A stretch of 27,642 bases of DNA from Candidatus Altarchaeota archaeon (lineage in GTDB: Archaea > Altiarchaeota > Altiarchaeia > IMC4 > QMZM01): the NCBI GenBank assembly GCA_016931955.1, contig JAFGDV010000013.1, forward strand, positions 1-27,642, written 5' to 3'. Positions 7,058 through 14,720 of this stretch are shown here, in pieces; the first letter of the stretch is position 1; each line of letters begins with the position of its first letter. The position numbers and the translations under genes were made by a program. Under the pieces are notes generated by a model. It had not been told where the DNA came from and made no database searches. It saw nothing but the letters and a program-made list of their open reading frames with translations.

Positions 7058-7254
7058 ATGTTCGAAGATGTTTTTGGTTATCATGGTCAGCTTCATCCCA
7101 CAGGAGGTTAAGTCCTATAAGACAAAGAGTGCAGGCGACCTCTCACGTTGGATGCTTATATTATCAATGGAATGCCAGTCATCGCCATGAACACCATATT
7201 CGACCTAATAGTCTATACCTGCTCTACCTAAGAATCAGACACGAGAAAAGATGA
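7058..7254 (+). pseudogene. Second SemiSWEET remnant with frameshifts and an internal deletion
   Basis: Three pieces in different frames line up with one SemiSWEET protein. MFEDVFG starts at ATG 7058. IMVSFIPQEVKSYKTKSAGDLSRWMLI lies at about 7080-7162. NGMPVIAMNTIFDLIVYT leads through another shift to LLYLRIRHEKR and a TGA at 7252. The middle helix segment (about 18 codons, normally ending in YG..IGDLP) is missing. The TGA overlaps the ATG of the next gene as ATGA, so the intact ancestor was coupled to the thiamine-binding protein gene. With the remnant before it, this shows decay of a tandem sugar-transporter pair. Confidence 0.65.
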
Positions 7255-7550
7255 TAATTGCGGAAATCAGTGTCGTCCCATTAGGGACGAAAACACCCAG
7301 CGTCGGCAGTTATGTGAGGAAGGCAGTAGACAAGCTCAGAAAAATGGGGCTGAAGCCCGAACTCACTGCCATGGGCACTGTATTTGAGGCAGAAGATATC
7401 GAAGTGATACTGAAGGCGTATAAGGCAGTCCATGAGTCAGTCTTCAAGGAAGGAGCATGCCGGGTGATAACAACACTGCGGATAGATGAGAGGAGAGATA
7501 AGGAAGGCAGCATAAGACAGAAGATAAAATCTATAAGCCCTGACAGGTGA
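7251..7550 (+). CDS. MTH1187-type thiamine-binding protein (DUF77 family)
   Basis: The 99-aa protein has the full DUF77/MTH1187 pattern: 'MIIAEISVVPLGTKTPSVGSYVRKAVDKLRKMGLKPELTAMGTVFEA' followed by 'VILKAYKAVHESVFKEGACRVITTLRIDERRD'. Members are ferredoxin-fold, often tetrameric cytoplasmic proteins that bind thiamine or its pyrimidine part. The physiological role is not settled. Start ATG 7251 overlaps the stop of the SemiSWEET remnant, and the stop overlaps a GTG of the flavoprotein gene. It may need the upstream TATA box at 7029. Confidence 0.88.
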   Translation: MIIAEISVVPLGTKTPSVGSYVRKAVDKLRKMGLKPELTAMGTVFEAEDIEVILKAYKAVHESVFKEGACRVITTLRIDERRDKEGSIRQKIKSISPDR

Positions 7551-7555
7551 AAACC

Positions 7556-8614
7556 ATGAGAGGGATAAGGATCCTGGGCGGCGGCCTTTCAGGTCTGACT
7601 GCGGCGATAAACCTGGCGAAGGAAGGCTATGACGTGACAGTCTATGAAAAAAACGGCGACGTTGGGATGAGATTCCACGGCGACCTCCAGGGTTTAGAGA
7701 ACTGGTCGGAAAAAAAAGACATCATAGAGGAACTAAGATGGATGAACGTTGAAGTCAACTTCGACTGCGACTCATTCACTCACATAAAACTGACGAACTG
7801 CGCTAAAACCCGGGACATCCACAGGGAAAAGCCCCTGTATTACTTGGTGAAGAGGGGTTCCTTTCCGGGGACTCTTGACTACGGCCTGAAAGAGCAAGCA
7901 CGAAAGTCCGGCGCCAGAATACTCTTCAAGGAAACGCTCCCACCAGAGGACGCAGACATCGTAGCCACAGGCCCTGTACCCAGTAAAGCACCGGCTGTTG
8001 TTAAAGGGATCACCTTCAAGACAAGAAAAGGGGATACTGCAGTCTTAGCACTAAACGCTGACCTCGCCCACATGGGATACTCTTACCTATTCACCACGAA
8101 AGGATACGGCTGCATGTGCGCAGTAGTTTTCACTGAAACAAATAAGGTCAGCGACTGCTTCGAAAAAACCAGAGAGTTTTTCGTGAAAGAATTCAACCTA
8201 GAAATTCAATCCCCTAAAGAAGTTGGGGGAATAGGCAACTTCTCCCTGAAAAAAGTCTACAGGAGGGGAACCACATTATATGTTGGAGAGGCGGCAGGAT
8301 TGCAGGACTTCCTGTGGGGCTTCGGCATGAGATACGCTATTGAGTCAGGTTATCTCGCAGCTAAGAGCATCATCGAAGACAAAGACTATGAGAAAATGGC
8401 TGGAAAACGCTTCGGCAAAAAATCAAAAGCAAGCTTTGTAAACAGGTATCTATGGGAGAGGACAGCTGAAAAGGATTACTCCTATCTAATCAACAACGCA
8501 GAATTCGTAGCAAAAAATCTCCATTCATTCCACCACTATAATCTCTTACAGAGGGGGATCTACACTCTGGCTTTATTCAATCTAAAGAAAAAATATCCCC
8601 AAATAATGGAGTAG
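7556..8614 (+). CDS. FAD-dependent oxidoreductase, geranylgeranyl-reductase type
   Basis: The protein is 352 aa from ATG 7556; a GTG at 7547 overlapping the previous stop is an alternative. The N terminus 'IRILGGGLSGLTAAINLAKEGYDVTVYEKN' is a dinucleotide-binding GxGxxG fold with the acidic residue at the end of strand 2 (E). Near residue 240, 'GTTLYVGEAAGLQDFLWGFGMRYAIESGYLAAKSI' matches the 'GDAAG...P..G.G...A..SG..AA' FAD motif of geranylgeranyl reductases and lycopene-cyclase-like flavoproteins. These saturate isoprenoid chains of archaeal lipids or quinones. It is shorter than typical GGRs (about 390-450 aa), so the substrate is unsure. It is followed by a membrane protein gene that may share a lipid role. 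Confidence 0.75.
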   Translation: MRGIRILGGGLSGLTAAINLAKEGYDVTVYEKNGDVGMRFHGDLQGLENWSEKKDIIEELRWMNVEVNFDCDSFTHIKLTNCAKTRDIHREKPLYYLVKRGSFPGTLDYGLKEQARKSGARILFKETLPPEDADIVATGPVPSKAPAVVKGITFKTRKGDTAVLALNADLAHMGYSYLFTTKGYGCMCAVVFTETNKVSDCFEKTREFFVKEFNLEIQSPKEVGGIGNFSLKKVYRRGTTLYVGEAAGLQDFLWGFGMRYAIESGYLAAKSIIEDKDYEKMAGKRFGKKSKASFVNRYLWERTAEKDYSYLINNAEFVAKNLHSFHHYNLLQRGIYTLALFNLKKKYPQIME

Positions 8615-8650
8615 ACAACTTTTTACCGTATCTTCTTCATACATATAAGC

Positions 8651-9571
8651 ATGAAAAAAAAGAACAGCCTGGCATTCGGGGTCGGATTCATCATTCTGGC
8701 GTACATAATTTACACCCTAGAGCCTGAAAAGATAGTTGATACATTCCTTAAGACGAAACCTGAATATTTTCTGGTTGCTGGAGTATTCTACTTGACCAAT
8801 GAACTCATCGCCGCAGTCGCTCTGAGGATGATAAGCCCCGGAAAGATAAGCCTCATTGAGACCCTCATATCCCACATGTGCGGGATGTTCTACAGCAACG
8901 CAACACCTGGAAGAATCGGCTACTACTATACTTCGCTGTCCATGGCGAAGAAAACAAAGACTTCAAGGAGGGGAAACATAGGATTACTCACCCTGTTCCA
9001 GGGGATGAATTTCTTCATAAAGGTCTTCCTCTGCGTCATAGCAGTGATCTATTTTTCAACATATGTCATGGATGCCGAATCCCTGAACTATCTGCTGCTA
9101 GTATCCATATTCCCCCTGATAGGCGTGGTCCTGCTGGTGGTAATATTCTACACGAAGATATTCAACAGGTTCATGGCTAGGATCCCATTAGCCAGAAACT
9201 TCACAGAGCACGTTAAAGACATGCAGCAGGCAGTCCGCGAAGTGAAGAAAGAAAAGCTGTTTAAACTCTCCGTTCTCTTAATCCTTGGCTGGCTTTCCAT
9301 GGGCGCCCAATGGTATTTTCTCGCGAAATCAATAAACCTTGAGATAAGCTACCTCATGGCCTTGATGCTGCAGCCCCTCCTCACCACAGTAATGTTCATC
9401 CCGATATCGCCGTCAGGATTAGGGATCACAGAAGCTGGAAGCGCCCTCTTATTCAATGTAATCGGGTTTACCGCTGCAGACGGGGTGGCTTTCATGCTCC
9501 TGTTCAGGCTGAACTCCATCCTAGTAGACTTCATCGGGATAATAGACATGAAGATACACGGAAAAGACTAA
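8651..9571 (+). CDS. LPG-synthase-type membrane protein (UPF0104 family)
   Basis: This 306-aa protein has about eight membrane segments. 'MISPGKISLIETLISHMCGMFYSNATPGRIGYYYTSLSMAKKTKTSRRGNIGLLTLFQG' and 'LMLQPLLTTVMFIPISPSGLGITEAGSALLF' are the two signature regions of the lysylphosphatidylglycerol-synthase transmembrane/UPF0104 family (Pfam LPG_synthase_TM), common in archaea and related to lipid flippases. The aminoacyl-transferase domain of MprF is absent, so it is the transmembrane part alone and probably works in lipid or glycolipid translocation. It follows the flavoprotein after 36 bases and ends in a 4-base convergent overlap with the methylthiotransferase gene. Confidence 0.85.
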   Translation: MKKKNSLAFGVGFIILAYIIYTLEPEKIVDTFLKTKPEYFLVAGVFYLTNELIAAVALRMISPGKISLIETLISHMCGMFYSNATPGRIGYYYTSLSMAKKTKTSRRGNIGLLTLFQGMNFFIKVFLCVIAVIYFSTYVMDAESLNYLLLVSIFPLIGVVLLVVIFYTKIFNRFMARIPLARNFTEHVKDMQQAVREVKKEKLFKLSVLLILGWLSMGAQWYFLAKSINLEISYLMALMLQPLLTTVMFIPISPSGLGITEAGSALLFNVIGFTAADGVAFMLLFRLNSILVDFIGIIDMKIHGKD

Positions 9572-10815
9572 ACGATTTCACCTCTCAGGTCATAGTAGGT
9601 CGCTTCGGTGATTCGCACATCAACGAATCTACCAAGCAGATCCTCACCTGACTGCAGGATGATGGGCTTATAGGAGGAATTCCTGGCACAGAATCCGTTA
9701 GAGGTTTTCTCGGAAACCAATACTTTGCCTTCCCAGCCAACCCATCCGCGGTTTTTTTCCAGACCAATCCTCTTGAAGGCTTCATTCACTATCCTCGACC
9801 TCATCTTCGTTATTCTGCCTGGGAGCTGCTTCATCTCCTCGGCTTTCGTCCCAGGCCGAACCCAAAACCTTGAGATATTCAGTACTTCGGGTTTGACTTC
9901 TTCGATGACTTTCACAGTATTCTTGAAGGCTTCTTCACCCTCTGATGGAAAACCCAGGATAACGTCAGTAGACAACGTAAGTTCTGGGAAGCCTTCCCTG
10001 AATCTGGAAACGATCTCTTTAAAATCTCTGACGCTGTAGTTTCGGTTCATATCAGACAAAACACGGTCGTCACCAGACTGCAAGGGCAGGTGGAGGAACT
10101 TATAGATTTTCTCGTTGTCGTATGCATCAACCAGCTCATCCAAGAAGCCGAGAACGTGGGCAGGATTCATCATACCAACACGGACTCTGAAAACGCCCTC
10201 TATGGCCGACACGGATTTAAGCAGGGAAGGCAGGCTCTCCCCGATGTCCAGCCCATAGGCGCCGGTATCCTGAGCTGTGAGCCACACCTCCTTCACGTTC
10301 TCAGAAAGCGCCTTCTTCATGTTCGCTGCAATCAGCTCAGGAGGGTAAGAAATAAGACAACCCCTCGCCAGCCTCGTGATGCAGTAGCTGCAGTCCCCCA
10401 CACAGCCCTGCGCTACAGGGATTATTTCTACAACAGGATTCTGTCTCTTTTTCGGGAGACGAAGTCTACATTCTCCCGTATTTATTCTAACGAATCTTTC
10501 CCCGCGTTCAACCGCCTTGACCGCTTCAACCACGTCTTCGACATTCAATCCGAGAAAGGAAAACTCAGGAAATTCCCCAACAACAGAGGGTGTTGCGGCA
10601 GGAAGGCATCCTGAGACGACAACCTTTTTTCCTCTGAGCTCTTTCAGCCTCCTCAGGATCTTTCTCTCAGTGGGTGTTTTAACAGTGCAGGTGTTTATGA
10701 CTAGTATCCCTGAGTCACCGAAGCTGAAGCCTGCTTGCTCTAGAAGCCCCATCATTGCCTCAGAGTCCGCCTTATTCATAGAGCAACCATAGGTCTCAAT
10801 CCGAACATCAGTCAT
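9568..10815 (-). CDS. Archaeal tRNA methylthiotransferase (CDKAL1 / MtaB-like)
   Basis: The 415-aa length fits archaeal/eukaryotic e-MtaB. The N-terminal domain has cluster cysteines C11 (ETYGCSMNKADSE), C43 (VINTCTVKTPTE) and C70 (VSGCLPAA). The radical-SAM CxxxCxxC is C138, C142 and C145 in 'QGCVGDCSYC', followed by a TRAM domain at the C terminus ('LLGRFVDVRITEATYYDLRGEIV'). It converts t6A37 to ms2t6A in ANN-decoding tRNAs, using SAM and a second iron-sulfur cluster. It begins inside the last codons of the NOG1-type GTPase gene (ATGA overlap), so a ribosome-assembly factor and a tRNA-modification enzyme form one operon. Confidence 0.93.
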   Translation of the reverse strand: MTDVRIETYGCSMNKADSEAMMGLLEQAGFSFGDSGILVINTCTVKTPTERKILRRLKELRGKKVVVSGCLPAATPSVVGEFPEFSFLGLNVEDVVEAVKAVERGERFVRINTGECRLRLPKKRQNPVVEIIPVAQGCVGDCSYCITRLARGCLISYPPELIAANMKKALSENVKEVWLTAQDTGAYGLDIGESLPSLLKSVSAIEGVFRVRVGMMNPAHVLGFLDELVDAYDNEKIYKFLHLPLQSGDDRVLSDMNRNYSVRDFKEIVSRFREGFPELTLSTDVILGFPSEGEEAFKNTVKVIEEVKPEVLNISRFWVRPGTKAEEMKQLPGRITKMRSRIVNEAFKRIGLEKNRGWVGWEGKVLVSEKTSNGFCARNSSYKPIILQSGEDLLGRFVDVRITEATYYDLRGEIV

Positions 10816-11777
10816 CTTTTGTCTGAGAATATGAACTCTGAAACCCTTCTACAGTCTTCTCCATTCTCGGCTGAGATAACCAAGGCAGTAGGCACGTTCA
10901 ATCTCGCGGATAACTCTTCGAGGACTATGGGCTTAACAGCATCCCTTTTGTTTATTACAACAGTCAACGGAACCGTGAACTTCTTCTGTACATCCCTCAA
11001 CAGGTTTATCTGAGGCTCTATTTCCTGAGTTGGGTCGAGGATGAACAGGACCCTATCAGCTAATTCGCTTAATGCGAGAATGGCCTGTAATTCAATCCTG
11101 TTTCTTTGCTCCATCGGCCTATCCAACAGCCCAGGAGAATCTATGACCTGATAGCGAGTATATCCCCTCTTGAAATACCCCACCAGTATCTCCTGCGTAG
11201 TAAACGGATAAGAGGCTATCTTAACCTCCGAGCCCGTGAGATTCCTCATAAAGGTTGATTTTCCGACGTTAGGATAGCCTGCGACAACCAACGTAGGCCG
11301 GTCCTCTATGGTAGGAAATCCCCTGAAGGCTTTCTTTATCTCGATGAGTTCATCGAGTTCATCGGATATCTGCTTTATGAGAGAAGACGATCTGCCGAGG
11401 AATTCCCGGGCATAGGAGGTATCTCTAGTTATCCTGATATCGGCGAGGGTCTTGTTTTCCAGACCTTCTATCCGCTTAAGACACCATTGCACGGCTCCGA
11501 GGCACTTCTTGTACCTGTCCTTGTCCACCTTTATGTCAAGGAGCCTTTGATAGAAGGATGGGAGCTGCTCGTAGCTGGGGAAGTTCTTCACTATGGATTT
11601 CAGGTCGGAGCGGATTATATTGGCTACGGCTTTAACCCGCTCCTCCTCGGACTTCCTGAGCCTGGTTTCCCTATAATCCTTCCGCGTCGACCTCTTCTTT
11701 TTCGCCTTCTCCGAGCCGTGCCTGAAGGCCTTGTCTACCAGGTTATCTGAAGTTGGGACATAGGGCAGATTAAACAT
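10812..11777 (-). CDS. NOG1-type ribosome-assembly GTPase
   Basis: This 321-aa protein carries an N-terminal helical NOG1 domain (1-155) then an OBG/NOG G domain: G1 'GYPNVGKST' (167-175), G2 at 'PFTT' (191-194), G3 'DSPG' (213-216), G4 'NKRD' (276-279) and G5 near 'SAENGE' (about 299). Archaeal NOG1 acts in 50S subunit assembly. The protein ends just after the G domain and lacks the long eukaryotic C-terminal extension, as is normal in archaea. The basic stretch 'KAKKKRSTRKDYRETRLRKSEEER' fits rRNA contact. The downstream methylthiotransferase gene overlaps it by four bases. Confidence 0.93.
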   Translation of the reverse strand: MFNLPYVPTSDNLVDKAFRHGSEKAKKKRSTRKDYRETRLRKSEEERVKAVANIIRSDLKSIVKNFPSYEQLPSFYQRLLDIKVDKDRYKKCLGAVQWCLKRIEGLENKTLADIRITRDTSYAREFLGRSSSLIKQISDELDELIEIKKAFRGFPTIEDRPTLVVAGYPNVGKSTFMRNLTGSEVKIASYPFTTQEILVGYFKRGYTRYQVIDSPGLLDRPMEQRNRIELQAILALSELADRVLFILDPTQEIEPQINLLRDVQKKFTVPLTVVINKRDAVKPIVLEELSARLNVPTALVISAENGEDCRRVSEFIFSDKR

Positions 11778-11799
11778 AGAAGGATATAGGAAAGAGCAG

Positions 11800-12900
11800 C
11801 TAAATGATGCCCTCTAAGTCAGCTATGAAGTTGCAGATGACCTCTCTTGTGACGTGGGGCATTACGACGATTCGCAGACTTCCAGTCTGGGAGTCCAGGA
11901 GGATATTCCAATCCCTGCTCTTCAGTTGACTCCAGACCTCCTCGATTTTTTGGGTTCTTATCGCCACAAAATTTATCTCCGGTTCTGCAACGATTTCAAC
12001 ACCAATACGCTTCAGTTCACTGCAGAGAAAACGAGTGTTTTCCATACACTCATCCACGATCTTCGTGTAACCTTCCACGCCAAGGTATTTAATTGCAGCC
12101 CACGTCGCAGCTACCGCTCCACCAGGCCTACTACCGCTGAGCGTCCAAGTCTTAACGGGTAGATAGGTCGGAAAAAAGGTGAGCCCCTTAGTGTAAGAAT
12201 CACCCCTGAACAATATCACCCCCGACGGTATCGGGACCAAACCCATCTTATGCGGGTCAACTGTGATAGAGTCCACGTTTTGTAGAGAGAAGTCAGCCTT
12301 CGGCCCCTTCCTCAGGAAGGGGAGAACGAAGCCGCCGAAGGCCGCATCCACGTGAAAGAACACATCCTCACAGAGTCCGTTGATCTCCTCAATGGGGTCA
12401 ACGACGCCTAATGCAGAGGTTCCCGCTGTTGCAATAACGGCCAAGGTCTGTTCGTCGATGGACTCCTTTATGGCGGAAACGTCAGCCTTAAAGTCTTTGT
12501 CTAGAGGGATCCACTCAACATCCAATCCAATGATGTCAGCTGCCTTAGGAACTGAATAGTGAGCGGATTCAGGGACCAAGACCCTCTTTCTATCAGGGTG
12601 AAGCTTCTTAGCAGCCCACAAAGCGGCTATGTTCGACTCCGTTCCACCGGATGTTACATACCCTGCAGTCTTCTTGCTGTGGAATACCTCAGCAAACCAG
12701 GATATCACCTCCTTCTCTATCCCATGAACACTCTTGAACACGTGAACATCAAGTGCATTGGTGTCGGAGAATATCTCAAACGCCTTGACGGCGACGTCCA
12801 AAGGCTGCGTGCATACGGAAGAGAGTACTCTACCACATGAGTAGGACGGATCCGTGCTTCTCAGCCTCTTAAGTTCTGAGATGATTTCACTCTCATCCAT
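11800..12900 (-). CDS. mfnA: Tyrosine/aspartate decarboxylase, methanofuran pathway
   Basis: This is a 366-aa group II PLP-dependent decarboxylase. PLP-fold landmarks counted from ATG 12900 are 'TSGGTESN' (83-90), H113 in 'ESAHYSVPKAA', D185 in 'FFHVDAAFGG' and the Schiff-base lysine K218 in 'VDPHKMG'. MfnA makes tyramine for methanofuran, or beta-alanine for CoA in some archaea. A longer frame to 12981 exists but would run deep into the upstream gene. 'MDESEIISELKRLR' matches the family start and leaves an 8-base overlap with the HisA/HisF-related gene. Together with Ftr this indicates methanofuran use. Confidence 0.92.
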   Translation of the reverse strand: MDESEIISELKRLRSTDPSYSCGRVLSSVCTQPLDVAVKAFEIFSDTNALDVHVFKSVHGIEKEVISWFAEVFHSKKTAGYVTSGGTESNIAALWAAKKLHPDRKRVLVPESAHYSVPKAADIIGLDVEWIPLDKDFKADVSAIKESIDEQTLAVIATAGTSALGVVDPIEEINGLCEDVFFHVDAAFGGFVLPFLRKGPKADFSLQNVDSITVDPHKMGLVPIPSGVILFRGDSYTKGLTFFPTYLPVKTWTLSGSRPGGAVAATWAAIKYLGVEGYTKIVDECMENTRFLCSELKRIGVEIVAEPEINFVAIRTQKIEEVWSQLKSRDWNILLDSQTGSLRIVVMPHVTREVICNFIADLEGII

Positions 12901-13567
12901 CTTTGAATATGCTCCCACTATGAAGTGCGGCTCCAACAAGGACCTTGTCCACGCCCAGCTTTTCCAGGACGTAAACATCATAGAAGTCTCGAATCCCTCC
13001 GCCGTAGATCAACTTCTTCTCAGGCAGGCGTGGGACAACGCTCCTGCAGAGTTCCAGGTTAGGGCCCTGCGAAAGCCCCATTCGGTTAAGATCCAATAGG
13101 ATGATCTCTTGGATCCTGGTGCTGTCTTTGATGAGGTCGATTAGGGTGAAGAGTTCGCCACATGTTTCGGCGATTAGTTCACCCTCTCTGGTGTCTATGC
13201 AGAGCACGACCTCGTGTGGGAACTCCAGGAGATCTAGGGTGCAGAAGGTCTCTGATGCGATCACGGGTTTGACTTCCTCCATCAGTATTATCATCTCCTT
13301 CGACCAGATGCCGATATCCAACATCACCGAAAGGTTTGTGCTCGTGACGATCTTCTCTATTATCTCAAGGTTCGGCTTCGAATCCAAGATGCCATCAAGG
13401 TCTGCTATGTAGACCTCCTCAAAACCCAGATCCTCGTAGGTCTTTGCTACATCAAGTGGGTCGGAGGACTTGCAGACCACGCTCCTAAGCTCCTCATATT
13501 CGCCGAACTTGCCGAGTTTCCCACTCACCGCTTTCTCATCCTTTATGTCGATTACTGGTACGATCAC
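12893..13567 (-). CDS. HisA/HisF-related TIM-barrel protein
   Basis: At 224 aa, the protein opens 'MIVPVIDIKDEKAVSGKLG' like HisA. It continues with 'PLDVAKTYEDLGFEEVYIADLDGIL', and ends with the phosphate-binding 'KKLIYGGGIRDFYDVYVLEKLGVDKVLVGAALHSG'. It belongs to the hisAF-related group of methanogens and relatives, which is distinct from true HisA and HisF and often found near methanofuran genes; its reaction is not known to me. It is the first gene of the mfnA operon, with an AT-rich promoter shared with the divergent Lrp-type regulator. Involvement in furan or cofactor synthesis is inference from gene order. Confidence 0.82.
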   Translation of the reverse strand: MIVPVIDIKDEKAVSGKLGKFGEYEELRSVVCKSSDPLDVAKTYEDLGFEEVYIADLDGILDSKPNLEIIEKIVTSTNLSVMLDIGIWSKEMIILMEEVKPVIASETFCTLDLLEFPHEVVLCIDTREGELIAETCGELFTLIDLIKDSTRIQEIILLDLNRMGLSQGPNLELCRSVVPRLPEKKLIYGGGIRDFYDVYVLEKLGVDKVLVGAALHSGSIFKDG

Positions 13568-13589
13568 TTTTTAGGTGCTCAAAAATTCT

Positions 13590-13632
13590 GACATAAATTA
13601 TACAAATTCCTAATAAGTTAAGTATTTATACA
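13590..13632. promoter_or_regulatory. Divergent promoters of the hisAF-mfnA operon and the Lrp-type gene
   Basis: On the plus strand, TATTTATA (13623-13630) lies about 27 bases before the Lrp-type ATG at 13657. On the minus strand, TGTATAATTTATG (about 13591-13603) lies some 30 bases before the HisA/HisF-related ATG at 13567. An Lrp dimer binding this 89-base gap could control both directions. Confidence 0.5.
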
Positions 13633-13656
13633 ATATAAGACAAATAGTTAATTGCA

Positions 13657-14127
13657 ATGAAAATCGACAACCTCGATCTGGAGATAATCAAAAACCTGCA
13701 GCAAGATGCGCGTTTGAGTTTTAGGGAACTAGGTCGGAAGCTTGGCGTACCCCATACTACAGTATTCACTCGAGCTGAGAGACTGCTGGAGAGGGGCATA
13801 ATAAGGAACTTCTCCGCGATACTTCACCCACACGACCTAGGACTTCAGATCGGTTTCATTATAGTGGATTCTCCACCAGCGCAGTCAAAGGACACCGCAA
13901 GAAGGCTGGCAGGATTCGACGAAGTCAGAAAGGTCTACAGGACATTCGACGGCAAGGTGATAGCCAAGATCATAGTATCTGAAGGACACCACGGGCTTGA
14001 GGAGTTTCTGATGAAGCTCGGAGACCTGAACATGAAAGCCTATCCAGTGCATGATGTTGTGAAATACGACCACACCATTCCAGAATCTGGACTGAAGAAC
14101 CTGGACCTGTATAAGGAGAAAAAATAG
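13657..14127 (+). CDS. Lrp/AsnC-family transcriptional regulator
   Basis: The 156-aa length is standard. The N-terminal helix-turn-helix is 'NLDLEIIKNLQQDARLSFRELGRKLGVPHTTVFTRAERLLERGIIRNFSAIL' (4-55), followed by a RAM-type ligand-binding domain with 'GFIIVDSPPAQ..DTARRLAGFDEVRKVYRTFDGKVIAKIIVSE'. Such proteins sense amino acids and act as repressors or activators. It sits head-to-head with the hisAF-mfnA operon, so a candidate ligand is tyrosine or another MfnA-related amino acid (inference). It is convergent with the methyltransferase gene, whose stop directly follows. Confidence 0.93.
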   Translation: MKIDNLDLEIIKNLQQDARLSFRELGRKLGVPHTTVFTRAERLLERGIIRNFSAILHPHDLGLQIGFIIVDSPPAQSKDTARRLAGFDEVRKVYRTFDGKVIAKIIVSEGHHGLEEFLMKLGDLNMKAYPVHDVVKYDHTIPESGLKNLDLYKEKK

Positions 14128-14667
14128 CTACAAATCAACCCAGAACTTAAATTCTTCCAACTGCTTCTTCAGTTTATAGGGCATCGCTCGCCCCCACTCA
14201 GACAGCCACCCATCATCTTTAAAGCTATTCCTGAGCGAGTCGTCGGCTATCTCAGCCCTCTGCAAAAACTCCGCTAAACCGCGGTTCCTGATCACTGAAT
14301 TCTTCGGCTTGAAGACGCCTGACCAGATAGCCCACACCTTGAATACGGTGTCAGGGTATCTTCCGCCGCCCAAGTCAACGGCCAACACATCACATTCTCT
14401 AGTGAACCCCATCACCCGCCTTACGGTGGGGAAAATCCTGGCATCCCCCCGGATGAATCTAAGTTGTGGAAAGCGCTCCTCCAAGGGTTTGAAGAAGTCC
14501 TCCGACTGCTTGCCTTTGTCCACAACAACGGCAAGCTTCGCCTTATCGATGTATGAAAGCGTGCTCTTCCCCGTATGGGGTCCGAGCTCTACGACCACAT
14601 CCCCTTCCCTGACAATCCCGGCTAGCAACCTCCTGTAGGCTTTGACTTCATAGACTATTGATATCAT
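14128..14667 (-). CDS. Small class I SAM-dependent methyltransferase-like protein
   Basis: The protein is 179 aa from ATG 14667; a TTG two codons upstream is less likely. The Rossmann SAM-binding motif I is 'GDVVVELGPHTGKSTLSYI', motif II is 'LAVVVDKGKQ', motif III 'LRFIRGDARIF', and 'CDVLAVDLGGGRYPDTVFKVW' is a possible motif IV. The substrate cannot be told from sequence. Close archaeal relatives are annotated only as SAM-dependent methyltransferases. It is divergent from SMC, with AT-rich promoters between. Confidence 0.7.
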   Translation of the reverse strand: MISIVYEVKAYRRLLAGIVREGDVVVELGPHTGKSTLSYIDKAKLAVVVDKGKQSEDFFKPLEERFPQLRFIRGDARIFPTVRRVMGFTRECDVLAVDLGGGRYPDTVFKVWAIWSGVFKPKNSVIRNRGLAEFLQRAEIADDSLRNSFKDDGWLSEWGRAMPYKLKKQLEEFKFWVDL

Positions 14668-14679
14668 CCCCAAAACACA

Positions 14680-14715
14680 TTAAATTATAAACGTGAAGCA
14701 ACTATAAATTTACAC
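14680..14715. promoter_or_regulatory. smc upstream region with TATA-like boxes
   Basis: AATTATAAAC (about 14683-14692) and ACTATAAATTT (about 14701-14711) are both TATA-like. The first would give a transcript starting about 8 bases before the smc ATG (14721). The region also serves the divergent methyltransferase gene. Confidence 0.35.
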
Positions 14716-14720
14716 ACAAA

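Noticed and set aside
10090-10792. Plus-strand frames within the methylthiotransferase region
   Set aside because: Antisense of a strongly conserved radical-SAM gene; no family features.
12901-12981. Longer mfnA start at 12981
   Set aside because: It would lie within the HisA/HisF-related gene for 89 bases and adds residues not found in the family; MDESEIISELKRLR is a standard beginning.
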